The translations under genes and the position numbers were made by a program. Positions 1-10,018 of a DNA stretch of 64,000 bases are shown in pieces; position 1 is the first letter of the stretch; each line of letters begins with the position of its first letter. Source of the stretch: Agrostemma githago (lineage: Eukaryota > Streptophyta > Magnoliopsida > Caryophyllales > Caryophyllaceae). The notes beneath the pieces were generated by a model. The model was not told the DNA's origin. It made no database searches and saw only the letters and a list, made by a program, of their open reading frames with translations. The stretch is taken from the NCBI GenBank assembly GCA_958450325.1, contig OY288244.1:32094424-32158423 (forward strand), in the 5' to 3' direction.

Positions 1-285
1 TATTTATTTATGCATGAAATTTCCTATTAAAATGTTATTATAAACTGTAAGTATAAAACTAGTTAAAAAATTAATGTGACATTATTTTAATTGAACTTAA
101 AAATTAATTTTATATTAAATAAATTTTCATGGACAGTATGTAATTTTAATTTAATAATTTATAATGTGTAATTAAGCATATTCATGATGTATAATAATTA
201 AATAGATAAGTTTTCGTCACCCTAAATAACACTGTTTGTTTACAATTAAGTAAAATTTAATTCTGGAAAAGAACAGAACAGTAGT

Positions 286-345
286 TGTGTTGCAGTGGTT
301 AGACACAATGTTTCTTCTCCTGATGACTAGGGTTCAGACCCCACT
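286..345 (+). other. tRNA-like Pol III box pair inside LTR A
   Basis: GCAGTGGTTAG followed about 40 bases later by GGGTTCAGACCCC resembles the A and B boxes of tRNA genes and tRNA-derived SINEs. The 3' LTR copy keeps the B-box half as GGGTTCAAACCCC (30253-30265), which matches the consensus better. The segment is therefore probably an old SINE head within the LTR family and not a recent insertion. No complete tRNA cloverleaf is evident. Confidence 0.35.
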
Positions 346-1378
346 GCTGGCATCTTTTTGTACTTCTTTATATTTTCTCGTACATCTTCTTTTAACATTT
401 AATATCTTTTTTTAAAATTTAATTTTATAGTCGCTATTTAATGATTTATTATACTATATGAATAAATTACATGTTATGATGTAAAACATAGACATACTTA
501 TTTTAAGAACTAGATCTATTATTTTTACAAATATCAATTATTTAATACTTTTCAACTTTTATTATGTATCATAAATAATAATTTGATCATTATATTTAAT
601 AAATGAATTTATATTCATGGGTAAGAGAAATATATAAAAAAAAATTGTAATTAATTGTTGTGCATGTCATATGATCTAATACTATTTACTTAATCATATA
701 GTTAACATAAAACTTATTTAGTCCTCATGTTCAAATAATACAATTTTGATAAATGGTTGTTTGAAGCGATATTGAATTTTATGGTGAAAATTTATCTTAT
801 ACTCTAGCAATTTTATTATTATACTTTATTTATATTGATGCTATTAAAATGGATTGCTCGGTTATGAGCGTTTGGCATGTTAACATGGGGTTATCCATGG
901 TGCCCAGATATTATCTTTTGGACCTTGTTCCATTTTATATATGGTATGGCTAGAGTATAAGATATCGGGTAGATTTCAGGTTATTGGTCTACTCGAGAAG
1001 AGCAATACCAACCTGGGTAGGTTTCAGGTTATTGGCCTACCTAGTACCCTGGCATGGTTTCAGGTTATTGGTCTGCTAAGGGTTGACCGTTCCTTATGGA
1101 ATACTCTTATGAGTCTATGGATATTTCGTTTGGGGGTCAAGGGTCCGCACTTTTACGCCTTGACTGGTTAAGGGTCCGCACTTTTACGCCTTAACTAGAC
1201 ATTTTGTCCCTCGAAAGTCTGGCCAGTCTTAGACATGGGTTCACGGTTATGTGTCCCACCGTAGGGTTATTTTGGTGTCAGGTTATTGGCATCGAAGTTT
1301 AGAGTTTCAGGTTATTGGCCCTAGGCGGTGCTCGTTCTTAGCTCGTGTTATTCTGTATATTTTGGTTCGAGTTCTGGA

Positions 1379-1383
<5 letters not shown>

Positions 1384-1431
<48 letters not shown>
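1384..1431 (+). repeat. (TA)n microsatellite in LTR A
   Basis: About 24 uninterrupted TA units. The 3' LTR copy has only a short TA stretch at the same place (about 31269), so the array changed length after the element inserted. Confidence 0.95.
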
Positions 1432-1435
<4 letters not shown>

Positions 1436-1938
1436 TCTACATTTTATTTATTTATTTATGGCTTGGTATTAGTTACGTTGTCACGTATTCCTTGCTATTA
1501 ATATTTATTTTATCACATGTTTTGATGAACTTTATATGTTATCATGTTTTTTAATTGGAGTATATATTATCTAGTAATTATATTCTCGTAATTATGATTA
1601 GATTTTCATCAATCATGACTGGGAGGACTCCTAGTTACTCCCCACTGCCGGTGGACTTTTTTTTTTTTTCAGGTTGATGTGCTACTTGGTCATGAATGGG
1701 GTTGACTTGAGAGAGAATAAATAATGAATTATATGTTTAATAATTGAACCTTGTAGTTTTATTTTCATCGGGTTTCAATTCCGAGAGTAGTTGTATGCGT
1801 TAAGACATATTAATTATCCATGCTGGTAACACTCGGATTTAGTTAACCATGGTGTTTCCGCCACTATGGTGTATTATTAATATAAGACGCTATAATTATC
1901 TATCTTATTCCTTTTGTTTAAATCCGGGGAGTTACAGT

Positions 1939-1952
1939 TGGTATCAGAGCCA
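1939..1952 (+). other. Primer-binding site of element A (initiator Met tRNA type)
   Basis: TGGTATCAGAGCCA starts two bases after the LTR end and is the usual plant PBS complementary to initiator tRNA-Met. It fixes the LTR boundary and the + orientation of element A. The leader from 1953 to 2170 has no recognisable gene. Confidence 0.9.
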
Positions 1953-2170
1953 GAACGCTCCCAACACTCTCGGATTGAGATAAGACTTAAACAAATATTA
2001 GTTTGACTAAGAGAGAGTGGGGTAGAAACAAGTAAGGACTCAATTGTTGTTTATATTATGGGTCTCTTACTTGTGGGTAATATATGCTTTTGTTGTCTCC
2101 TTATGATTGAGTAGTTGCATGTTAGTGGTAGCATAGGGTCTCTACCACTAGAATCACTTGTTATCTTTGG

Positions 2171-2377
2171 ATGCAGATGAATTCCCGCCAGGGAAACGGC
2201 CACGCCAACGCTGAGAATGATAGGGTTCGTATGACCGAGACGACTTTAATAAAACTACTGGAGAAAGAGAACAATGCTCCACAAGTTGATCGTGAAGGAT
2301 CCGTCTTTGAGCGTTTCAATCGCCACAAGCCCCCAGAATTCATGGGAGTCACGGACCCTATCATCCTTGAGAATTAG
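2171..2377 (+). pseudogene. Element A gag, N-terminal fragment (ends in nonsense codon)
   Basis: A 68-codon frame from the first ATG after the leader gives the start of the Ty3/gypsy gag polyprotein. It ends at TAG 2375-2377. The gag frame continues at once in the same phase (2387-3898), so this is one gag split by a nonsense codon. In this family a tryptophan is usual near this point. TGG to TAG is the G-to-A change expected from methyl-cytosine deamination on the other strand, though that history is inferred. The product, if any, would be too short to form a capsid. Confidence 0.8.
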
Positions 2378-2386
2378 ACCCACCAA

Positions 2387-3898
2387 ATGGAAAAGTTGTT
2401 TATCGTGACCCAGATACCTGAAAATATGAAAATTGATTTGGCTAGCTTTTACTTCCTTGATGAAGCAGATCGTTGGTGGGACCTTATGAAAGACTCGCTA
2501 AGGGCTCAACCAGGGTTTGGCTGGTCTGAGTTCAAAGAAAGTGTGAAAGCTCGGTTTTATCCCGAGGCTCTTCGTTGGAGGAAGCAACAAGAATTCTTGG
2601 ATCTTGAGCAAGGTGATATGACTGTTGAGGAATACATAAGAAAATTCATAGAACTTGCTCGTTTTGCATCCATGGTAATTCCGACTAAGACGGAGAAAAT
2701 TCGTCGCTATGAATTGAGGTTAGCTCCAAAGGTTCGTACTTCAATTGCGGCTCTCCCCTCGCAGACTTTTCAAGAAGCTTGTAACAGTGCCCTTAGTTTT
2801 TATGATGCGGTTCTGAGTCAAGAAACTCTTGAGCGTCGATCGGGAAAGAGAACACCTGCTCCATTGCCAGCTATCCAAGGACCTGCGAAAAAGATGAAGT
2901 ATAACAACACTTCTGGGACAACTCTCCCTAACACCACTCACCAGAGCGATCGTCAATGTTTTCGTTGCAAGAAAGCTTATCACCCTGGGAAGAATTGCAA
3001 TGGGACTGATATTACATGCTACAATTGCCAGGGTATTGGTCACACTGCAAATCGTTGCCCCCAAAGAGTTTCTCAAGGTTCGGGGAGTGGTAGTGAGAAT
3101 AATAGACCTCAACAGGTGCCCAACCAGGGTCGTATTTATGTGATGAACCATGCGGAGGCAGAGACTAATCCAGATGTCATTACTGGTACATTTCTTGCTA
3201 ACTCTATTCCTGCATTCGTATTATTTGATACTGGTGCTTCATTTTCCTTTATCTCCACATCATTTGTTCTTAAGGCTCAACTCATACCTAGTGCCCCCAC
3301 TAAAACCATCATAGCTCTTCCCACTGGGGAGATTGTCTCTTGTTCCACAGTCTTTCGTGACATTTCCATATCCATTGTGGGAACTGACTTTCCCGCTGAT
3401 CTCATAAGTTTTAAACTCTCGGAATTCGACATTATACTTGGCATGGATTGGTTAGCTAGGTTTGACGCAAAGTTCGTGTGTCGAGATCAAAAGATCATTT
3501 TGAAAAGTCCATTGGGTACAAGGATTTCGTATAAGAGTATCTCAGTTAAACCAGGAATTAAATGGGTGTCTGCCCTAAAGATTAGGGAATTGAGGAGAAA
3601 GGGATATCAGGTGTATTTATGTAGTGTACAAGATGTCACTACGGAAGCTAAGATTGAGGATATTCCTATTGTTCGGGAGTTCGGCGATGTGTTTCCCGAT
3701 GAGCTTCCAGGTGTCCCTTCAGAGCGAGATGTCGAGTTTAACATCGACCTCCTACCCGGTACTGGACCTATTTCCAAGGCACCCTACCGTATGGCTCCTG
3801 CCGAAATGCAAGAGTTAAAGAAACAACTGGAGGAATTGATAGATAAGGGCTTTATTCGCCCAAGTGTGTCACGTTGGGGTGCCCAGTACTGTTTGTGA
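2387..3898 (+). pseudogene. Element A gag-protease segment (frameshifted at its end)
   Basis: This 503-codon frame carries the gag capsid-type region (about residues 1-130), two CX2CX4HX4C zinc knuckles (C191-C204 and C211-C224) that bind the genomic RNA, and an aspartic protease with DTGAS at 281-285. The beginning of the reverse transcriptase follows. The frame ends in a stop at 3898 because one base is missing near 3881-3884, so the RT continues in another frame from 3874. Two tandem zinc knuckles plus a chromodomain-like tail further on fit a plant chromovirus, probably Tekay/Del-like. The element cannot make a full polyprotein as it stands. Confidence 0.85.
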
Positions 3899-6021
3899 GA
3901 AAGAAGGATGGAAGCATGAGATTATGCATCGACTATAGAGAATTGAACAAGGTAACGATCAAGAACCGTTACCCACTCCCAAGAATCGAGTATTTATTCG
4001 ATCAACTTAAGGGAGCAAGTAGTTTCTCAAAGATCGACTTGAGGTCGGGTTTTCATCAAATCCCAGTGAGGAAAGAGGATATCCCTAAAACCGCTTTTCG
4101 ATCAAGGTATGGGCACTATGAGTTTGTAGTGATGCCCTTTGGCCTAACCAACGCTCCAGCGGTGTTTATTGATCAGATGAATAGGACCTTCCATGAGTAT
4201 TTGGACAAATGTGTAGTGGTATTCATCGATGATATCCTCATTTATTCAAAGAATGAAGAGGAACATGCTAAACATCTGAGGTCGATATTGGAGACGTTAA
4301 GAAAGCAAAAGTGGTTTGCGAAGTTCTCAAAATGCGAATTCTGGCTTAAGAAGGTTGCATTTTTAGGCCATGTCGTTTCTGGTGAAGGCATTAGCGTTGA
4401 CCCAGCTAAGGTTCAACCTTTAGTGAATTGGGAAAGTCCAAAGAATGTGAGAGAAATACGTTGCTTCTTGGGTCTGGCAGGATACTACCGAAGGTTCGTC
4501 AAGGACTTCTCAAAGGTAGCAAAGGCAATGACTTCTTTATTGAAGAAGGAGTCAAAATTTGTGTGGTCTAGTGCATGCGAAGAGGCGTTTGAAGAGTTAA
4601 AGAAAAGATTAACGTCAGCACCAATCTTGACTTTACCCGAAGAAGGAGTGAGCTTTGATGTTTACAGCGATGCGTCAAAGAATGGACTCGGCTGTGTGTT
4701 GATGCAAAATGGAAAGGTGGTGGCCTATGCCTCAAGACAACTAAAGGAATGCGAGAAAAACTACCCGACTCATGATCTCGAGTTGGCAGCGGTAGTCTTT
4801 GCTCTCAAGATTTGGAGGCACTATCTTTATGGGGTATCATGCAACTTTTACACCGATCACAAGAGCTTAAAGTACATTTTTACCCAAAGAGATCTAAACG
4901 CAAGGCAAAGGAGGTGGATAGAATTGATTAACGACTACGACCTCCAACTTCAATACCATGAAGGTAAGGCCAATGTGGTGGCCGATGAATTAAGTAGAAA
5001 AGAAAAACACACAATGAATGGCGTCATGGTGTTGCCTGATGACCTTTGTCATGATTTCCGAAAGTTGAATTTAGAGGTAGTTCAGCAAGGAAGTATCGCT
5101 CTGAATGCTATGAGTGCTGAACCTGAGATCTACCACGAAATTCGAATTAAACAACAAGAGGATCCAGTGCTTGAAGGCCTACGTGCCAAGGTCAGTGAAG
5201 AAAATGATTTTGAAGTCTGGACGGATGGAAGTTTAAGATTTCAAGGTAGGTGGTGCATCCCTGACTGTGATGATCTTAAAATGAAGATTATGCAGGAAGC
5301 TCATAGTACACCATATTCTATTCATCCTGGTGGGGATAAGATGTATAAGGATTTGAAGAAATTCTTTTGGTGGCCTAACATGAAAAGAGAAATTGCGAAT
5401 TTTGTGGCCAGATGTCTTACCTGTCAGAAAGTAAAGTTCGAACGTCGAAGACCTGGTGGTCTCCTGCAGCCCTTAGAAATACCCATGTGGAAATGGGATT
5501 CCATCTCCATGGACTTTGTAACTGGGTTACCAAAGTCGCCCACGGGAAAGAATGCCATTTGGGTAGTGGTGGACCGTTTAACTAAAGTAGCTCACTTCAT
5601 TCCAATGAAAGATACTTGGAGTTTGGATGAGATGGCGGTAGCATACCAAAGAGAAGTTATTAGATTTCTTGGAGTTCCTAAAGACATAGTTTCTGATCGT
5701 GACCCACGATTTTGTTCGCATTTTTGGAGGAAGCTCCAGGAGGCGTTAGGTAGTAAGTTAAAGTTGAGCACAGCTTTTCACGCTGCTACCGATGGCCAAA
5801 CCGAACGCACTATTCAAACTTTAGAGGATATGCTCCGAGCATGCGTGCTAGAATTCCAAACAGGATGGGAGAGAAGTCTTCCCTTAGTAGAGTTCTCGTA
5901 CAATAACAGTTACCACGCTAGTATCAAGATGGCTCCATTTGAGGCTTGTATGGGAGGAAATGTCGTAGTCCTTTATGTTGGGATGATATTAGTGAGGTTG
6001 CAGTTGTTGGCCCTGAGATGA
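3874..6021 (+). pseudogene. Element A pol: reverse transcriptase, RNase H, integrase core
   Basis: The frame shows RT with the catalytic FIDD motif (about residues 117-120, F in place of the usual Y). RNase H has its first Asp near 266. The integrase has an HHCC zinc site (H477, H484, C514, C517) and catalytic D547, D608 and E644. The residues after AFH near 636 differ from the usual Pro-Gln pair, which may weaken the integrase. A second one-base deletion near 5946-5950 shifts the frame, and the integrase C-terminus continues in 5946-6560. The first codon listed (TTG) is not a real start: this segment is the continuation of gag-protease. Confidence 0.88.
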
Positions 6022-6560
6022 TCCAAGAGTCCATTGAGCAAGTTAAGTTGATCCGGGAAAAGATGAAAGCGGCTCAAGATCGGCAAAAGTCATATGCTGA
6101 CTTGCGTCGAAGGCAAGTAGAATTTGATGTTGGGGACAAGGTCTTTCTTAAGGTGTCGCCCATGAGAGGGGTGAAGAGATTTAGAATTAAGGGAAAATTG
6201 AGCCCTAAGTTTGTAGGACCATATGAAGTACTTGAACGAATTGGTGAAGTAGCTTATAAGTTAGCTTTACCCCCTAATCTGTCTAAAGTACATGATGTCT
6301 TTCATGTATCTCAATTGAGAAGATATCGGAGCGATCCATCTCATGTACTTCAGTCGGACACAGTCGAGGTGAAACCAAATTTGACTTATGAGGAGCAACC
6401 CGTCCAGATTTTAGATAGGAAGGACAAAACCTTAAGGAATAAGGTTGTACCATTAGTAAAGGTTTTGTGGCGTACTCAAAGGTTTGAAGAAGCAACATGG
6501 GAGACAGAGGCGTCCATGCAAGCCAAATACCCTCACTTGTTTGATACAGGTACACACTAA
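5946..6560 (+). pseudogene. Element A integrase C-terminus with chromodomain-like tail
   Basis: This 204-codon frame continues the integrase after the second frameshift. It has the basic GDKVFLKVSP-type integrase C-terminal module (about residues 60-110). A chromodomain-like tail with V.WR....EATWE spacing follows (about residues 150-195). Chromodomains in this group are thought to steer integration towards heterochromatin. The frame closes at 6560, just before the polypurine tract, as expected for the 3' end of pol. In total element A gag-pol carries one nonsense codon and two single-base deletions. Confidence 0.82.
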
Positions 6561-6564
6561 TTCA

Positions 6565-6603
6565 AGTTTCGAGGACGAAACTTTTTCTTAAGTGGGGAGG
6601 GTT
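6565..6603 (+). other. Hairpin and polypurine tract of element A
   Basis: AAGTTTCG (6565-6572), loop AGGA, CGAAACTT (6577-6584) is a perfect 8-bp stem. It is followed by the purine-rich AAGTGGGGAGGG that primes plus-strand synthesis. The LTR begins with TG at 6604. Comparable hairpins with the same loop lie before the polypurine tract of elements C and D. Confidence 0.8.
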
Positions 6604-8011
6604 GTAACACCCCGTGTTTTCATAATTTGATAAACACATATAAACTATTTTAATTCCATACTCATTATCCATTTATCCATTCATCACTTGTATGATTGGA
6701 ATTAATGTTCTAGGTTCCCATCCTTCACACTTTTATTTATCCTCTCAAACCCTTACGTTCGGATGAACTAATAAACTTAGGCAATATAATTGCTCATTTA
6801 ACGTCAGGTTAGAGACGTATTTGGCTCTTAATCAAACCATAAATGTTTTAGATCTTCCTCTTAGCTTTCCAACGCTACCTTAATCATCTTAATCGGAGTT
6901 CTGTAGAGAAAGTTATGCTCGAAATACGACAGGCTGTCACCGTAATCCGCGGACCGCAATTCCGTCGTCCTCATCTATTTCACTCACACTTCACTTAGTT
7001 TTGTGCTACTTGCTTGCAACTTGCCAACTTGCCCACTTGCATTTCCTTATAGCCCAAGGTCTATGAGCATAGGTTTATAGCCATGCATGGCTATATGGCT
7101 AAGGCTAAGCATCTTCATCATCACATGCATTTTGTCCTTAAATTAAGGATGAACTACTCTTCACTTCTCCACCATTCCACCGTGAACCATCATCCCCATT
7201 TCTCATAATTTCCTTTTCCATATCCTCTTCTCCATCATTTCTAATTACTAGTAAGTGTAGATTTTATTCATTACTATTCTAATTGTTTATTGTCATCTTG
7301 ATCTTGATAAATTTTATTAATCTAAAACTAGGTGAACAAGAGACCTTGGTGGAAGGAAACCACTTGGGTTGATATCACTCATATTCTACTTATTAGTAAT
7401 ACTAATTTCTCTCAAGGTAACTAGGCTTACTCTTTTTCTTGATTTATGAAATTCTAATATTTTTATGAATTTATAATAAGATTGAGGATGTATATGAAAT
7501 TTAAAATTTTTGATAATATATGAACTTCATGGTATAAATTATGTATATATTTTTGTGATGAATATATGAATATATATTTGGTTTTATTGCTCATTATTTA
7601 ATCATGCTTCTAATTTATTTATCATGCAATAAATATATAAATTATATGAAAGATTAAAATAATTATGTTCTTAATTATATTCCTAGTTTTTTTTCTTTTT
7701 GTTGATGATGTTGCATGTAGATTTTTAAGTTTTTAGATTTTATTTTTGGATCATTATTTTATTTTTCCACGTTATCACATTTTTTTTATCAATACTCATG
7801 CATGCATGCATAAATATCCACAATATGTAAATAATTATGAAAAAAAAAATATTTTTTTGTTATAATATGACCTTTTAATGTGTAATAATATTTTGCATGG
7901 TGGTTTTATAATTTATATAATTATCTTTGGACTTAAATGGGTAACTAGCCAATAAAGCCCTCAAGTTATAATAAATTTGAGATAAATTCATATGGTATTT
8001 TATATAAATAT
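6604..8011 (+). mobile_element. Element A: 3' LTR, first part
   Basis: The LTR starts TGTAACACCCC, typical of plant chromoviruses, directly after the polypurine tract. It is cut at 8011 by element B and resumes at 30250. This part does not visibly overlap bases 1-327 of the 5' LTR, so a middle piece of the LTR appears to be missing from the 3' copy. The 1.4-kb stretch is AT-rich and has no credible gene. Confidence 0.82.
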
Positions 8012-9973
8012 TGTGGACATGACATAGGTCCACCCCGACGCGGCCACGCGCGGGTTTGGGGAGGCGAATGAATCTCCATATGAGATGGTCAAATTGAAAT
8101 TTAAATCGAAGTAGGAGTCGCCACCGAATTTTGTGGTTATTCGGAACCATTTGACCCCACTCTATGTCGTAGTGGGGACCGTATACAAAATACGGCCCAT
8201 TTCCGATGTGAGAATTTATTGGGCTCGTCCCTTTGCATTACGATACCGATACCGACATTATCAGATACCGTGTATTGAATGACTCTCGTTGCCAATGGAT
8301 TCGGACATCCGGAAACCATGGTTCTGAGTAAGGGGTGAGGGTACGTGTTGGGAAGTTTACTAAGAACACCCAACCCCGCCCGCACTTAGCGGCCTTTACT
8401 AAGATATCGTTCGTTTTTTATGTACACGCGTTAGTTCGACGGTTGAATGATATGCAAAGATTATTTTCCCTAGACATGTGAGAGAAAAATAAATGGGTTG
8501 CTAAGTCGTTTAATGCATGTTAAACTAATAACGTGAAAGTTATTTTAGCACGTGAAGTTCGTTTTAGTCTAATAAAACAAACAACAAAAACGATAACCGA
8601 TTACAATATACGAGCGGCATACCACCCGGAATTACAATGCAACCAACGATACAATACAACAATCGCGATAATAAAGGAGCAAACGAGTAAACGAGTTAGA
8701 AGATGTAAATATGATATGATGAAAAAATTGTATTTGGTTTTGGAAATCGATGATTTGGTTAAGTCGTGTAAAAATATGGTGCAATTTATACTCGACTTAA
8801 ATATTGATACTCGTAATATTCTATGCTTGATTATAGAATCAATATCGAATATTTAGAGTGGATTTTGAAAAAGTTGCTGAAAGATTGTGTAAAGTTTCTG
8901 AAAAATTGTGTAAAAATTGTGACGAAAAATTGTGAAAAAAAAAAGTTTGTGACAATAAAACCGTGAAAAAAAAATCATGAAAAAAAATCGTGACAAAAAA
9001 TCGTGAAAAAAAAATCGTGACAAAAAAATTGTGACAAAAAATTGTGAAAGGGAGAAAAACGGGATTTGAAACACCCTCAACCTACATGCTTGATTATCTC
9101 GAAAACGGACTCGTAGTGGCGGCCTAGGCGCGGGAGCGTTAAGATGTATATTGGTGAGTTATGGCGTGTATGAATAGGGAGGGGATTTGGTGAGTTTTGC
9201 GCTCGGGTTTGTATATATTTTGCCTAAAATTGCCTAGAATTTCGGATTGGTATTTGTGTATGGTTTGCCTAAAGTTGCCTAGAATTTCGGGTTAGTATTT
9301 GGATGTCGGGATGTTATGGATGAATTGTTTTTATCAATTGAATGTGTAAACGGGAGGGTCCTATTTATAGGATGACTAACTTGCAAAGGAAGAAAGAGTC
9401 ACCAGTCGGGTTGAGGTAGGATTCCGTCTAAGGATAGGAATAAGTAATTCGAGTGGAACAAAAATTCCGTTGCTTGATGAGGAAGCAATGTACCTCGGCT
9501 GAAATGGGGCTGCTTGGCCGAGTTATTTGATGCTCGGTCGAATACTTGATTTGGTATTCGGACAGAATTCCTACTTGGTATCGAATTCTACCCTAAAACG
9601 GAACGGATTTGTTTAATATTTTGCGAGGCTGATTTTTTGTAGCATTTGAGTCCAAACCGGACGTGTGAGGTATCACGGCTGGTCCGTGTGTCTCGGGAAA
9701 TATCTTTGACCGGGTTTGACTCGGTCGCTAAAAGACGGTTTTGTCCCTGGTGCTGGATTCGACCCAAATTAGTCTTATTTGACTCGAAACGACCTACTGG
9801 GCCTGGATTTGAGGTTGGTTTTGTAAGATTTGTACTCCGTAATAAGTCTAAACCAAATGTCCATGGTTACGAGCCCATATCCGAGTCCATCAAAGCACGT
9901 TTACGTCCAATCTTCATCGGGTGCTTGGCGGGAACTATTATAGACACCTGGCGGTCAAATGTGGGTGTCTACA
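8012..9973 (-). mobile_element. Element B: left LTR (3' LTR in its own orientation)
   Basis: Read on the minus strand the LTR runs from TGTAGACACCC to ..GTCCACA (1962 bp). A near-identical copy begins at 14007 and, after interruption by element C, ends at 27819. The minus orientation is set by the PBS at 13987-14003 and the polypurine tract at 9974. A TATA-like TATAAATAGG lies near 9360 on the minus strand. The short open frames in it are not conserved genes. Confidence 0.88.
8920..9055 (+). repeat. A-rich tandem repeat inside B LTR
   Basis: Many imperfect copies of a unit such as AAAAATCGTGA or AAAAATTGTGACA. The matching array in the second B LTR is longer, which explains most of the 53-bp difference between the LTRs. 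The Phe-rich minus-strand frame across it is low complexity and not a gene. Confidence 0.85.
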
Positions 9974-10018
9974 GAGCCCCCACTCTGACTGAGGCTTGGA
10001 CAAGGCAAAAGTCAGAGT
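9974..10018 (-). other. Polypurine tract and inverted repeat of element B
   Basis: On the minus strand GAGTGGGGGCTC lies directly before the LTR start and is the probable polypurine tract. ACTCTGACT (9982-9990) pairs with AGTCAGAGT (10010-10018), a perfect 9-bp stem overlapping the tract. The same arrangement is repeated at 27820. Confidence 0.75.

Larger units (their letters stand above)
1..1936 (+). mobile_element. Element A: 5' LTR (left end outside window)
   Basis: This is the 5' long terminal repeat of a Ty3/gypsy chromovirus. It ends in ..GTTACA at 1936, two bases before a primer-binding site. Bases 328-1936 are repeated almost exactly at 30250-31782, the end of the matching 3' LTR. 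The expected start (TGTAACACCCC, seen at 6604 in the 3' copy) is not in the window, so the LTR is cut by the window edge and is probably over 3 kb. A TATA-like TTTTATATATGG lies at 933-944. Five copies of TTTCAGGTTATTGG or a close form follow at 974-1318. A 31-bp block around 1137-1199 is duplicated here but single in the 3' copy. Confidence 0.85.

Noticed and set aside
286..345. True tRNA gene
   Set aside because: Box motifs exist, but I could not form acceptor and anticodon stems.
8137..8385. Open frames of 82 and 107 codons in the B LTR, repeated near 14132-14851
   Set aside because: Repeated only because the LTR is repeated; no start context, domain or coding bias. They lie in the LTR.
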